A stretch of DNA of 64,000 nucleotides, from positions 186,001 to 250,000 of the forward strand of contig NZ_JAPIVS010000008.1 in assembly GCF_026239695.1 (NCBI RefSeq). Reading direction: 5' to 3'. The stretch is from Pedobacter sp. MC2016-15 (lineage in GTDB: Bacteria; Bacteroidota; Bacteroidia; Sphingobacteriales; Sphingobacteriaceae). Under the pieces are notes generated by a model. It did no database searches and was not told the origin of the DNA. It worked only from the letters and a program-made list of their open reading frames with translations. Each line of letters opens with the position of its first letter. Position 1 is the first letter of the stretch. Both the position numbers and the translations under genes were made by a program. Shown here one piece after another: positions 43,407 to 52,958 of this stretch.

Positions 43407-44482
43407 TGAGGGTGGGGAAAAGCTTAGTCAGCGGCAGTTATACGAACGAGATGCTGGAGCTACAACGGCAAACGGGAGATGTAGAAGCCGACCGTTTTAT
43501 TGCTCAGGTCTTCAGCGACCCAGCCCAAAAAATTGATTTGCAGCATATCTTAAGTGGCAAAACTAATACAGAGCTCATCAGCGAACTACAAAGCAGATAT
43601 GGAGAATTTGATTTTATCAGAGATGCTACAAGATTGCCATCATGGGCGGATCCGAAATTGATCAATGCCGGAACTGACTTTTTTGCCCGTCATGCAGAAA
43701 GTATCATGAGTTTGCTAGGCTTGTTGTCCCTTCCTTACTGTTATGCAGGTGCCAATGGATCTATGGTATTGTATCTTTCTGAGCTAATCCGGAAGCAGAC
43801 TACAAAAAGGCTCCACGATACTGCTCTATTTGTTTGGGGGGTATTGGCTCCCGGCGCTTTCGATAAGAATGGCAAAGCATATGAAGAAATTATAAAAGTT
43901 CGGATCATGCATGCTGCGGTACGGTATTATACGCTTCAAAGCGGCAAATGGAACAATACCTGGGGCTTGCCTGTTAATCAGGAGGATATGGCAGGTACCA
44001 ATCTGTCTTTTTCTTTAATAGTCATTCGTGGTCTCCGATTACTTGGCTTCTCTGTAAGCCAGGATGAACAAGCAGCTTTTTTACACATCTGGGCGGTAAT
44101 TGGTTATCTGTCTGGTTTGAATGAAGAACTGATCCCAGAAGATTCCAGAAAAGCGCAGCAACTGGACAAGCTGATCAAAAAGCGTCAGTTTCGCAGCTCT
44201 GTCCATGGGCGCGAGCTCGCCTTGTCTTTGACCGAACATATTTTAAAGGTAAACAAGTCCAAAGCAACTGCTAAAGATATATTGGGACTGATGCGTCATC
44301 TTCTGGGAACCGAAATTGCAGATATGATTGACATTAAGAAACATATCATTCCAGCTTATAAGTTAAAGACTCTCAGGGCTATAAATTTTTTAAAAGGTTT
44401 CAGGCCTCAGCGCGACACCCGGCGATTGTATCACGAAGCATATGCAGCATTTAAAGCTCAAGCGGTGAACGTTAATAATTAA
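43406..44482 (+). CDS. MpaB/DUF2236-family oxygenase
   Basis: The 358-residue helical protein is of the ER-bound oxygenase MpaB / rubber oxygenase type (DUF2236). Hallmarks are YAGANGSMVLYLSELIRKQT, KVRIMHAAVRYYTL, WGLPVNQEDMAGTNLSFSLI and HIWAVIGYLSGL. In the family, haem b is bound by His and nearby Arg/Lys/Thr residues. It should cleave or oxidise an unsaturated lipid-like substrate with O2. The start overlaps the previous stop (TAATG), and an unusually strong Shine-Dalgarno stretch (aaggaggag, 43392-43400) precedes it. Confidence 0.8.
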   Translation: MRVGKSLVSGSYTNEMLELQRQTGDVEADRFIAQVFSDPAQKIDLQHILSGKTNTELISELQSRYGEFDFIRDATRLPSWADPKLINAGTDFFARHAESIMSLLGLLSLPYCYAGANGSMVLYLSELIRKQTTKRLHDTALFVWGVLAPGAFDKNGKAYEEIIKVRIMHAAVRYYTLQSGKWNNTWGLPVNQEDMAGTNLSFSLIVIRGLRLLGFSVSQDEQAAFLHIWAVIGYLSGLNEELIPEDSRKAQQLDKLIKKRQFRSSVHGRELALSLTEHILKVNKSKATAKDILGLMRHLLGTEIADMIDIKKHIIPAYKLKTLRAINFLKGFRPQRDTRRLYHEAYAAFKAQAVNVNN

Positions 44483-44503
44483 GTTTATTGTTCTTCAGAA
44501 AAG

Positions 44504-44527
44504 TTAGCTTAACATTTGTTAAGCTAA
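44504..44527. terminator. 10-bp hairpin between convergent MpaB and QorB-like genes
   Basis: The arms ttagcttaac (44504-44513) and gttaagctaa (44518-44527) pair perfectly with a 4-nt loop, followed by ttt. It lies 22 nt after the MpaB stop and 45 nt from the facing stop. A bidirectional terminator is likely. Confidence 0.75.
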
Positions 44528-44571
44528 TTTACGATAAGACACTTATCGAACTCAGATTCTTAAATAAGTTT

Positions 44572-45450
44572 TTATGCTTTATTGTGACCGTACTTACTTC
44601 TTAAAAAATCTTTTAAAGGCATTGAACTTCTGCCTAGTAGTTGTCCGATATCGCTATGGTTCGTGTCAAACTCTCCGTTGGCTATTGCATCAGCGAACCG
44701 TGACAGATATGCTGCATCCTCTTGAGAAACTCCGACCTGTACAAGTTGCTTAATATAACTTGTTTTGTCAGTTTGATTATAAGCTACCGAAGTGCCTGTT
44801 ACTTGGGATATGATCTCAGCAATCTCAGCAAAGGATAAAGCAGTTTCTGCAGCAATAACATATTCTTTATTCTCATGTCCGGTATTAGTGAGTACTACAG
44901 TAATAGCTTCAGCCATTTCTGTTATGGGTAAAAAAGGTGTTTTACCATTTCCGGCAGGAATTGTAATACCCTCTGTTAGTATGTTATTTCCCGAAATAAC
45001 AGGGATCAGGTCAGCATAGAGGGTATTATTCAATAAAGTGTAAGTTACGCCTTTCTGTTTTAGATAATAACTGGTGTCTGCATGGTACTGAACATCTGCG
45101 GCCATATCACTTCCACGCAGGTCTTTCATGTCAAAACTTGTATAAACGATATGGGAAACGCCGGTCTCCTTAGCAGCATCAATTACGTTTTGATGTTGCT
45201 CAAATCTTTTCTTTATGTCTGAAGAAGAAGATATAAGTAGTAGCTTATCCACATCGGCAAAAGCACTTTTCAAAGCATCAATGTCATTGTAGTCACCAAT
45301 TCTTACCTGAATTCCTTTTGATTTAAACTCTTCAGATTTAAATTCATTTCTAACCAATACTGCGATATTGTTTGCGGATATTCCATTATTCAATAAAGAA
45401 TTCATGGTGGCCTTACCTAAATTCCCAGTTGCACCTGTTATTAAAATCAT
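44572..45450 (-). CDS. QorB-like NAD(P)H:quinone oxidoreductase (NmrA/SDR family)
   Basis: The 292-residue protein resembles E. coli QorB/YtfG. It has MILITGATGNLGKATMNSL (cofactor loop), VRIGDYNDIDALKSAF, DKLLLISSSSDIKKRFEQHQ, IVYTSFD, GNGKTPFLPITEMAEAI and SDIGQLLGRSSMPLKDFL. It should reduce quinones with NADPH. It is divergent from the HxlR regulator at 45571, as E. coli qorB (ytfG) is from ytfH, which strengthens the assignment. The 120-nt spacer includes a short GGTAACC palindrome. Confidence 0.92.
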   Translation of the reverse strand: MILITGATGNLGKATMNSLLNNGISANNIAVLVRNEFKSEEFKSKGIQVRIGDYNDIDALKSAFADVDKLLLISSSSDIKKRFEQHQNVIDAAKETGVSHIVYTSFDMKDLRGSDMAADVQYHADTSYYLKQKGVTYTLLNNTLYADLIPVISGNNILTEGITIPAGNGKTPFLPITEMAEAITVVLTNTGHENKEYVIAAETALSFAEIAEIISQVTGTSVAYNQTDKTSYIKQLVQVGVSQEDAAYLSRFADAIANGEFDTNHSDIGQLLGRSSMPLKDFLRSKYGHNKA

Positions 45451-45570
45451 TAGTTTTGTTTTAAGATAAATACTCTATTAATTCGTTGAGCAAAGAAACT
45501 GAAATCGATGCTATAAAATACCGCATCACGTCGATCACGATATATTAACTGGTAACCTTAAAGTAACAAG

Positions 45571-45906
45571 ATGGAAGATAACTTGAATCCTGCGAACTGT
45601 CCGGCTATGGAAACTATAGCGCTTATTGGTGGACGTTGGAAAGTGATTATCTTACATATACTATCCAAAGGAGCAAGGCGTTTTGGAGAAATTAATGTTC
45701 GGATACCTACAATATCAAGAAAAGTATTGACTGAACAACTCAGAGAACTTGAGGCTGACGGCTTAATTAGCCGTAGACAGGATGAAGAATTTCCTCAGAA
45801 AGTAGAGTATGCACTCACAGAATTTGGAGAAAGCCTCTGCCCATTGCTGGCATATATATCAGCATGGAACAAACAAAACTCTCCATCACAACCTTTAATT
45901 CCTTGA
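45571..45906 (+). CDS. HxlR-family transcriptional regulator (4), YtfH-like
   Basis: This 111-residue winged-helix protein has ALIGGRWKVIILHILSKG, PTISRKVLTEQLRELEADG and FPQKVEYALTEFGESL. The N-terminal Cys10 (PANCPAME) occupies the canonical redox-sensing position. Divergent from the QorB-like gene, it is the counterpart of E. coli YtfH (QorR) and should repress that gene until oxidised or alkylated. Confidence 0.94.
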   Translation: MEDNLNPANCPAMETIALIGGRWKVIILHILSKGARRFGEINVRIPTISRKVLTEQLRELEADGLISRRQDEEFPQKVEYALTEFGESLCPLLAYISAWNKQNSPSQPLIP

Positions 45907-45985
45907 AACCCATGTAACGATGGTAACTATCCATTTTCAACTGTTTTGGCTGTATTGAACCAAATGTTAAAATTAATTTCTACCT

Positions 45986-46834
45986 ATGGATGAAGAGATA
46001 AATATCGATGACGCCCTGTACGGGTCTATTAAAATTGATGGTGTCTTTAAAGAACTTGTGCAATCATCTGCCTTTCAACGTTTAAAAGAGATCAATCAGG
46101 GAGGCGCGGTCTTTATGGTTAATCCGGATTCTAACCATACCCGTTTTGACCATTCGTTGGGTGTTTACTGGTTAGTAACGAAATTCGGAGGGGATCTCAG
46201 GGAACGTACAGCAGCGCTTTTGCATGATCTTTCGCATACGGCCTTCTCCCACGTTGTAGATGCAGTTTTTGATCATCGGAACGAGGATTATCATGAAAGC
46301 ATTTTTGAGGAAGTTATCAGAAATTCTACGATTCCATCTATTTTGAACAAGTATGATCTGAGTGACGCACTTGATAGCTTTGAACGTTATACGCTTCTTG
46401 AACAATCCCTGCCAGAAATCTGTGCTGATCGAATCGATTATACGCTACGTGACCTTTTTCAGGCTCGTATGATCACCAGTGATGAAGTAAACAGTTTCAT
46501 TGCTGATCTACAAATAGAAAATGGAAAATTTGTGATATCTACTACCGCATCTGAAGAATGGTTTAAATATCAATACAAAAGATTAAACGAAGATTATTTC
46601 AGACGTCCTGAGCATCTGTTTGCCAACCAAAAAATGGCAGAGTTACTTAAACGAGCAGTTGCCGATGGTAATCTTAGCAAAGCTGACCTAATGACTACTG
46701 ATACTGAAGTTATTCGTAAGCTTAAATCAGCTGGTTTTCATGAGGAAATATCTGCTTTAAGAAATCTTGATGGATTTCAATCTTTTGATATGAAAAGAGC
46801 CGCTCAAAAACTCAAGCTAAGGGTAATGCCTTAA
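45986..46834 (+). CDS. HD-domain phosphohydrolase (dNTPase-like)
   Basis: The 282-residue protein has the HD metal site: RFDHSLGVYWL (first His), TAALLHDLSHTAFSHVVD (HD pair plus His), and a later Asp in EICADRIDYTLRD. The HxxxHD...D order and size resemble the small HD hydrolases related to dGTPases, rather than HD-GYP proteins. Its substrate could be a nucleotide or cyclic nucleotide. It is followed by a tiny XRE gene. A link to defence or nucleotide control is only a thought. Confidence 0.85.
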   Translation: MDEEINIDDALYGSIKIDGVFKELVQSSAFQRLKEINQGGAVFMVNPDSNHTRFDHSLGVYWLVTKFGGDLRERTAALLHDLSHTAFSHVVDAVFDHRNEDYHESIFEEVIRNSTIPSILNKYDLSDALDSFERYTLLEQSLPEICADRIDYTLRDLFQARMITSDEVNSFIADLQIENGKFVISTTASEEWFKYQYKRLNEDYFRRPEHLFANQKMAELLKRAVADGNLSKADLMTTDTEVIRKLKSAGFHEEISALRNLDGFQSFDMKRAAQKLKLRVMP

Positions 46835-46972
46835 GTCAAACATATAGTTTTGTAGCCGTATCTAAAGAGAGTTGTTTAATCAAGGATATTGGACAAAGGA
46901 TGATCAGATTTACTTTAATATTATTATTGTCAATTATATTCGATATATTTAATAATAGATTAAAACAACATT

Positions 46973-47233
46973 ATGTTACATCCTATCGAGCAGTACGCTA
47001 TTGACATAGTAATTAAACTTAAGCAAACACATAAATTGCGATCAATTGATATCGCAAAAATTATTAATACCAAAAGCTCCTTCATAGGTAATGTAGAAAA
47101 TCCAGACAGTCCGGCAAAATATAACTTAAAGCATATTAATCTTTTGGCAGCCTATTTTGAACTTTCACCTCAATATTTTTTGCCAGATACTGCTTTTAAT
47201 TTTAAAACAGAAAATATTGTTTTACCTATTTAA
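46973..47233 (+). CDS. Tiny XRE-family regulator (PIEQYAI-type, copy 3)
   Basis: The 86-residue protein reads MLHPIEQYAIDIVIKLKQTH, then SIDIAKIINTKSSFIGNVEN, AKYNLKHINLLAAYFELSPQ and PDTAF. It is closest to the copy at 10345 (AKYNLKHIN and AAYFxxSP shared). Its stop overlaps the facing gene at 47226 by 8 nt. Role unknown. Confidence 0.85.
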   Translation: MLHPIEQYAIDIVIKLKQTHKLRSIDIAKIINTKSSFIGNVENPDSPAKYNLKHINLLAAYFELSPQYFLPDTAFNFKTENIVLPI

Positions 47234-47609
47234 TACTCAGTTCTTTACCGGTCATTGAAAAATATAAATTTTGCAGCTGATGTATATATTGTATGTGCTG
47301 CAGCACAGTATAACAAGCTTCCACGACTAAAAATAGCGTGCCCTCTCTATAAATCAGATCAATACAACTATTAATTTCCAGTTTGCTATCTTTAAAACCC
47401 AATCTCTCAATCCATTCCTTAGATATCTCAATAGGTTTTGCTGAGGAATGACCGTCAACTTTAGATATCGGTTCGGTAGATACGGAACCTGATATTCCTA
47501 CTGGCTGGGTTACAATCCTATTTCCACTGATACTAATTACAATTTGATCTTCAAGATGACCATCCTGTCCAGTTAAGTAGTTACCTATTCTCACGTCTGT
47601 TACTCTCAT
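47226..47609 (-). CDS. Conserved hypothetical protein of a Bacteroidota phage/genomic type
   Basis: The 127-residue protein starts MRVTDVRIGNYLTG and ends with IQYIHQLQNLYFSMTGKELS. This pair of motifs, together with EWIERLGF in the middle, I recall from many unassigned proteins in Bacteroidota genomes and prophages. No function is known. The rest of the neighbourhood is not phage-like. It is convergent with the tiny XRE gene, overlapping by 8 nt. Confidence 0.7.
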   Translation of the reverse strand: MRVTDVRIGNYLTGQDGHLEDQIVISISGNRIVTQPVGISGSVSTEPISKVDGHSSAKPIEISKEWIERLGFKDSKLEINSCIDLIYREGTLFLVVEACYTVLQHIQYIHQLQNLYFSMTGKELSIK

Positions 47610-47863
47610 TATCTTCTACTATCGTTTTCGCAGGGATTAATTTCCCAGGTCTTCTCCCAAACAACAGTCGCGCCATCTTTTTGCATCATCTTCTCTATTT
47701 TATCCAAGGTGATACTTTATTTGATTCAGATTACTTCCAGTGGGAATAGTATTATCATAAATATTATGACTTGATTTTTTGTTATATAAAGTTCTTTCGT
47801 AACGCTGTAGTACCAATGTATGATGTATCCTACTTATATTGCAATGCGTTATTTAAAATATGA

Positions 47864-48142
47864 ATGAACAATATGGATCAAATCATTTCCCAAAGAGTTA
47901 AGATTATCATTAGCAATATCAGAAAGGTTAGAGAATACCGGAATTACTCACAGGAATATGTAGCGATGAAGCTCTCGATTTCGCAAAATGCATATAGCAA
48001 AATAGAGGTTTTTCAGAGTAAGATCACTCTGAACAGATTATTTAACATTGCGATTATTCTCAATGTAAAAGTGAAACAGTTGATCACTATTGATCATTTT
48101 ACAAGCGAAATGCTCGAAGCTCTTCCTCCAATCAAAAATTAG
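47864..48142 (+). CDS. Small XRE-family regulator (NYSQ-type, copy 2)
   Basis: The 92-residue protein is a close paralogue of the one at 10012: IRKVREYRNYSQEYVAMKLS, ISQNAYSKIEVF, TLNRLFNIAIILNVKVKQLI and the same PPIK end. Like copy 1 it lies near a PIEQYAI-type XRE gene, so the two small regulators occur together twice. An ATG three codons on (MDQII) is an alternative start. Confidence 0.87.
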   Translation: MNNMDQIISQRVKIIISNIRKVREYRNYSQEYVAMKLSISQNAYSKIEVFQSKITLNRLFNIAIILNVKVKQLITIDHFTSEMLEALPPIKN

Positions 48143-48448
48143 TTCTTTAGGTTGTTGTTATAGCTTGAGCCAACAATCTATCAATTATTGGTCAAATAGG
48201 TAGTTAGAAGTAAGGCATGGAAAAGTTTCATGGTGAGTCGTCTATTGATAAAAGAAGACCATTGATATATTTTTCAATAGCCTATAAAGTACTGAAAATA
48301 ACAGGATCTTTTTCAGCCATGAAATAAGGCTATCTTGATTAGAAATCGTTAAATACTGGGAAGTATTATTGTTCATATGAGTAAAGAACTTCAATCCTTG
48401 GTATAAGTTCTGCTAGGTAGATAGTGAACTAAGACTAATCTTCACAAG
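48143..48448. other. 306-nt spacer, no gene seen
   Basis: AT-rich spacer between the small XRE gene and the membrane protein gene. I see no coding-like frame and no strong hairpin. It should hold the promoter of the membrane-protein gene. Confidence 0.5.
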
Positions 48449-48832
48449 ATGAAATACTTTAAAATCATTATTTACAGTTTTCTTATAGCCTCAGCTATTA
48501 GCCTGGCAGGTGTATTTGTCATGCAATCTACAGAAATGATAGGTGCAGCCGATACGGATTTTAAGAATTTACCTTACGGTATTGCTCTTGGTATCAATAG
48601 CTTTTTCCTTCTTGGAAGCTTCACTATTTTATTAAATTTGAAACGAAGTGTTAGCAATAACACCTTGTACAACGCACTTAGTTTTTTTCTGGTGCCTTGC
48701 TTGCTTGTAATACTATTACTGTTTGCCATGTGGGATGAACCCTGGCCAGGCGTCCTTTTTTGTATTCCCTATCTGATTGTATTATCGATCTTTTTTGTTC
48801 GTTCCAAAAATAAAAAGTGGGAGCATTTTTAA
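48449..48832 (+). CDS. Four-helix membrane protein of unknown function
   Basis: This 127-residue protein has predicted membrane helices at about 4-24 (FKIIIYSFLIASAISLAGVF), 44-66, 77-97 (LSFFLVPCLLVILLLFAMWD) and 101-120 and ends with basic RSKNKKWEHF. It should sit in the inner membrane. No known family is recognised. Convergent with the histidine kinase gene at 48952. Confidence 0.7.
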   Translation: MKYFKIIIYSFLIASAISLAGVFVMQSTEMIGAADTDFKNLPYGIALGINSFFLLGSFTILLNLKRSVSNNTLYNALSFFLVPCLLVILLLFAMWDEPWPGVLFCIPYLIVLSIFFVRSKNKKWEHF

Positions 48833-48951
48833 ATCGTCCAAGGTTGCAACAATCATAGTGATTATAAATTCATTTGCATGCTACAAATTTACTTCCCGAT
48901 AGGGGCAACATAGTTGCCATCGTCGATCCGTATTTCTACCTATGGAAAACA

Positions 48952-51054
48952 TCAGGAAAGTCCTACCAAGGGTAAACTGAAATAAAAAGTAGATCCCTTA
49001 CCGCTTTCACTATCCACCCAAATCTCGCCATTATGTTGGCGAATAATTTCTGCACTTAAATATAACCCAATACCAAAGCCGGAGATCAGGCGCGTATGGT
49101 TGCTTTCCACACGATAATAGCGATCAAATACTTTATCTATATCCTGTGGTTGTAAGCCCATGCCTTCATCTTTAACACTAATCCGTACAGTATTTTCTAT
49201 TAGCTCACATTTAACTTCAATCACTTTTCCATTTGGCGAATACTTCACAGCGTTGCTGATCAGATTTGTAAGGACAGAGTTGATCTTGTCACTATCCGCA
49301 TTAATTATTATTTTGGTTAAATTTTGAAAGGTAACCGTATGGCTAGAGATTGTCAGCCTGGTTTCTTTAACAATATCCTCAATCAGTTCCTGCAGATCAA
49401 ATTCGTGCTTGTCAATTAAAAGTTTGGCAGATTCGAGTCGTGATACATTTAGGAAGCTACTGATCATATTGCTCATGCGTTTCACCTGTATATTTGCTTT
49501 CTGCATTGCGGTAACCAAAAATTGATCTTCGCTGTTTTTTAATTTACGGTCTGCAAGTTGCAGGATAGCGGCTAGTGAGGTAAGAGGCGTTTTTAGTTCA
49601 TGGCTTACCATGCCAATAAAATCATTTTTTCTAAGTTCGTCCTCCTTTTGTTCGGTTATATCCAGCACAGAGCCGATAAACCTTACAGGCTTGTCCTGCG
49701 AATCAAAATAGGCCTGGCCTTTTGCCCGTACCCATCTGAGCTGTTGGTCCTCTGCACCCACTGTGCGGTACTCTACGTCATATACCCCGCCAGTGAGTGA
49801 CTTCATAAAAACAGAATCAATTATATTTAAAATTCTTTCTTTATCGTCGGCATGCAACCCTGTAATAAAATCCTTCTCAAAAGTTACGGTATCATTATGA
49901 GATATTCCGAAGATTTCCCGGCACCTTGCATCCCATACTAATGTATCTTTAGTTACATCCAGGTCAAAGAACCCTAACTGCGCTGCCTCCTTTGCAAGGC
50001 GCAATTGGTCATAGGCACTTTCAAGAAAATTTCTGGATTCTACCTGCTCCGTAATATCCATCACTACCCCTGTAAAGGCAGAAAAAGCACCTGATGGGTC
50101 AGCTTTTAAATTTCCAATGGCCCTTAGCCATCGTAAGCGATTATCATGTAAGCCGATAACAGGATAAGTTACGTCATAGTCACCATTGTTATAAATGGCA
50201 TTCTCCAGTTTATCAGCCACGTATCCTCGATATTCTTCAGTAATTTGAGCAACAGCCTGCTCGATAGAAAGAGCTTCATCGGGATAATATCCAAATAGCT
50301 CTTTTAGTCGCCGATCAGTGATAAACTCGCGGGTTTGCGAATGAATAAACCAAGTACCAAAGTCGGCGGCATCAATCGCCAATCGCAGCGCAATCTCGCC
50401 TTCCTCAATTTTTTGCCTTGCAACTAGGATCTCATCATTGGCTTGCGCCAGTTCCTCATTTGTTGACCTTAATTCTTCATTGGAGGTAGCCAATTCTTCA
50501 TTGGCGGCTGCCATTTCCTCATTGATAGATTGCAGTTCTTCGGTGAGATTCTGATTGTCAAGTTCAGCGAGTTTGCGATTTGTGGTCTCAATAACATTCG
50601 TTAGTACACCTTCTATTACACCCTCTTCATTTCTAATTGGGCTGTAAGAAAAATCAAAATAGCACTCTTCTTTACTTCCGTTTCGTTCTAAAAATACTTG
50701 AAAATCATGAAAGCGGACAGCTTTCCCATCCATAACACCATAAATCAATGGCCCGATAGTATCCCAAATTTCCGGATAGGATTCATAAATAGGTAATCCT
50801 AAGGCCTTTGGATGTTTAACGTTTCCCAAAACCGGCTGATAGGCATCATTATATAGTAGGATAAATTTTGGGCCCCAGGTGATGTGCATAGGAAAGGGGG
50901 AAGCTAGCATCACACTGACCATCACCTTCAATGAATTTGGCCATAAAGACGGATCGCCAAGCATGGAGTTCGACCACTCATAGGAGCGAATAAGTTCAGC
51001 CATCTCACCGCCACCTTGTAAGAATTTGTAATCTGATGTGTTTCGGCTATTCAT
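48952..51054 (-). CDS. Multi-PAS sensor histidine kinase
   Basis: The 700-residue soluble kinase has an N-terminal PAS/sensor region (about 1-180, with ITWGPKFILLYNDAYQPVLG) and a long coiled coil made of NEEL repeats (about 185-235, EELATSNEELRSTNEELAQA). Two PAS domains follow (about 240-355 and 365-470), then DHp with His in GMVSHELKTPLTSLAAIL, and a HATPase_c domain with N box LISNAVKYSPNG, G1 DEGMGL and G2 GFGIGLYLS. Cytoplasmic sensing is expected. No response regulator is adjacent. ATG 51054 is preferred to two upstream ATGs. Confidence 0.93.
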   Translation of the reverse strand: MNSRNTSDYKFLQGGGEMAELIRSYEWSNSMLGDPSLWPNSLKVMVSVMLASPFPMHITWGPKFILLYNDAYQPVLGNVKHPKALGLPIYESYPEIWDTIGPLIYGVMDGKAVRFHDFQVFLERNGSKEECYFDFSYSPIRNEEGVIEGVLTNVIETTNRKLAELDNQNLTEELQSINEEMAAANEELATSNEELRSTNEELAQANDEILVARQKIEEGEIALRLAIDAADFGTWFIHSQTREFITDRRLKELFGYYPDEALSIEQAVAQITEEYRGYVADKLENAIYNNGDYDVTYPVIGLHDNRLRWLRAIGNLKADPSGAFSAFTGVVMDITEQVESRNFLESAYDQLRLAKEAAQLGFFDLDVTKDTLVWDARCREIFGISHNDTVTFEKDFITGLHADDKERILNIIDSVFMKSLTGGVYDVEYRTVGAEDQQLRWVRAKGQAYFDSQDKPVRFIGSVLDITEQKEDELRKNDFIGMVSHELKTPLTSLAAILQLADRKLKNSEDQFLVTAMQKANIQVKRMSNMISSFLNVSRLESAKLLIDKHEFDLQELIEDIVKETRLTISSHTVTFQNLTKIIINADSDKINSVLTNLISNAVKYSPNGKVIEVKCELIENTVRISVKDEGMGLQPQDIDKVFDRYYRVESNHTRLISGFGIGLYLSAEIIRQHNGEIWVDSESGKGSTFYFSLPLVGLS

Positions 51055-51259
51055 AAGGGGATTTACTGTCATAAAGCAGATCAAAAATTTTAAAAGTATG
51101 CAATAATCTTCAGAGTTTAATGGGTTGGCTATCGTTTGTAACAATTGTATCAGGCATTATGAAACGTCTACAACCACTATCAAATAGTTCTGATTTACCA
51201 AAGATATAGTGCAGCCATTGATTTCTCTGGGAGTTTTGGGATCCTGATAAGTACTAAGT

Positions 51260-52453
51260 TTATGCAGGAAACAGAATTGTAAATTCAGTTTGAGTGTTAT
51301 CAGATATAACATTAATGCTTCCTCCATGAGCAAGTACAATTTCTTTCGATATATAAAGTCCGAGACCTAAACCCTCTTGTCCTGGTCTCACCTTTCCTCT
51401 TGAATATGGCATGAAAAGGTGCGGTAATACACTTGCTGGTATAGGCAATCCAGAATTAGATACGGTTATTGTTTTTCCATCTACAGTTTCTTTCAGACTC
51501 AGTTGTATTGGTTTACCTTTTTCACCATGTGTGATGGCGTTGCCAAGGATATTGGATAGCAGTTGAGCTATTCGCTTGTAGTCAGCTTTGAGTTCAGAGG
51601 ACAAATCAATATTTTTAATTATTTTAACCTCTGGCCAGGCCATATTCAGTTCAGTTATCACCTGCTGTATGGTTTCATCAAGACTAAGGTCATTCTCATA
51701 ATTGAGCTTAATACCGCCACCAAGTTTTCCACTTGCAAAGTCAAGAATATTATTAATTAATCCTTTTGTACGCGTTGTAGCATCATTGATTATTGCTGCC
51801 AGACGCTTATTTCTGTCGTCAAGGTCACCGCGTAGTTGTAGCTGTACTGCATTTGAAATGGCATTCACCGGATTTCTTAAGTCATGTCCGAGCATTGCTA
51901 TGAACTGCTCCCTTATTTCTGCGTTGCGCTGCTCAAGCTTCAAAACCCGCGAACTTTCATCGAGCTCATCTTGTGAATCCAGATGAAAGCCGATAAGTTC
52001 TGCAAATAGGCTAAAAGTGTTAATTACTTTTATGTTGTTAACTTCATTAGGAACCCGGTCAATAGCACAAAGGGTACCAAAGAATTTTCCATTTTTACGA
52101 ATAATAGGCACAGAAATATAGCTCTGCAGTCCATACATATTTGGTGTATGGTGATTTTTATAAGTTGGGTCCAGATCAGCATGATCAATTGCAACAGGTT
52201 GATGATGTTGCATGATTTCATTGCAAATAGTGGTCTCCAGTTTTAATTCTCCACCAACTCCCAGTCCAAAATTAATCCGATCTTTGGTAGCACATGCTAC
52301 CCATGAGCTTTCAGTCACACGGGCAATAGCAGCAAAGCCCATTCCAGTGATTTCGCACGCTACTTCTAATATGTTGGCAACTGCAGGAATGCGTGATATC
52401 TTTACGATGTCAGACTGGATATTTGCTATTTCTTCCTGTTTATAGCTTTCCAT
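51260..52453 (-). CDS. GAF-domain sensor histidine kinase
   Basis: This 397-residue soluble kinase has an N-terminal GAF domain (about 20-160, with GLQSYISVPIIRKNGKFFGT), a DHp domain with His in MLGHDLRNPVNAISNAVQ (about 186-203) and a HATPase_c domain with LLSNILGNAITHG (N box), VSNSGLPIPASVL (G1 region) and GLGLGLYISKEIV (G2). The Gly-rich GKLGGG before the catalytic part is a short linker. The GAF ligand is unknown. No cognate response regulator lies beside it. Confidence 0.93.
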   Translation of the reverse strand: MESYKQEEIANIQSDIVKISRIPAVANILEVACEITGMGFAAIARVTESSWVACATKDRINFGLGVGGELKLETTICNEIMQHHQPVAIDHADLDPTYKNHHTPNMYGLQSYISVPIIRKNGKFFGTLCAIDRVPNEVNNIKVINTFSLFAELIGFHLDSQDELDESSRVLKLEQRNAEIREQFIAMLGHDLRNPVNAISNAVQLQLRGDLDDRNKRLAAIINDATTRTKGLINNILDFASGKLGGGIKLNYENDLSLDETIQQVITELNMAWPEVKIIKNIDLSSELKADYKRIAQLLSNILGNAITHGEKGKPIQLSLKETVDGKTITVSNSGLPIPASVLPHLFMPYSRGKVRPGQEGLGLGLYISKEIVLAHGGSINVISDNTQTEFTILFPA

Positions 52454-52958
52454 GAGCTTACTGTTTTACAATTACTATTGTAAAGATATAACAATCTGGG
52501 CTACAATAATTAGTTGCTCTGCTAAACATCAATAATAAATCAGAATTCTATTCATATCGCTTGTTAAAAGTATATTTATTTCACCTTTCATTTAGTCTGT
52601 TGCATTAATCTGGGATCGACCGACAGGTGTGAGTGCTGCAGACTGCTCAAAGTCACATTTGAGTAAATGGTATATTTACTTTACCGGTTACCATCGCAAT
52701 GCTCACAGATTACTCTTTCGGTGTTCTACATTATTCCATTTTTCCGATAAGATTATTGCCGACGATAATGAACAATTAAATACTGTATTAGGTCACAGCT
52801 TTTAAAAATATAAAATGCCTCGGGAAAAATTTAAGGTATAACAACAAAAGCAGGTGTCGTTTTAACCCTCTAAAATGAAGCTCGTGATTGTTGCCATACA
52901 AAACTTTCTAACTTTTGCTCACAGGTGAGGCCTTTGCCTGTGAGCAAAACTAGATTTA
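52454..52958. other. 505-nt spacer, no gene seen
   Basis: The spacer separates the GAF kinase gene from the end of the NmrA gene at 52959, both leftward. I found no coding-like frame above background, no strong hairpin and no tRNA. It should hold the promoter of the GAF kinase gene. Confidence 0.5.

Noticed and set aside
47226-47609. Evidence of a prophage
   Set aside because: A single protein of a type often seen in phages is present, with no structural, replication or integrase genes around it.
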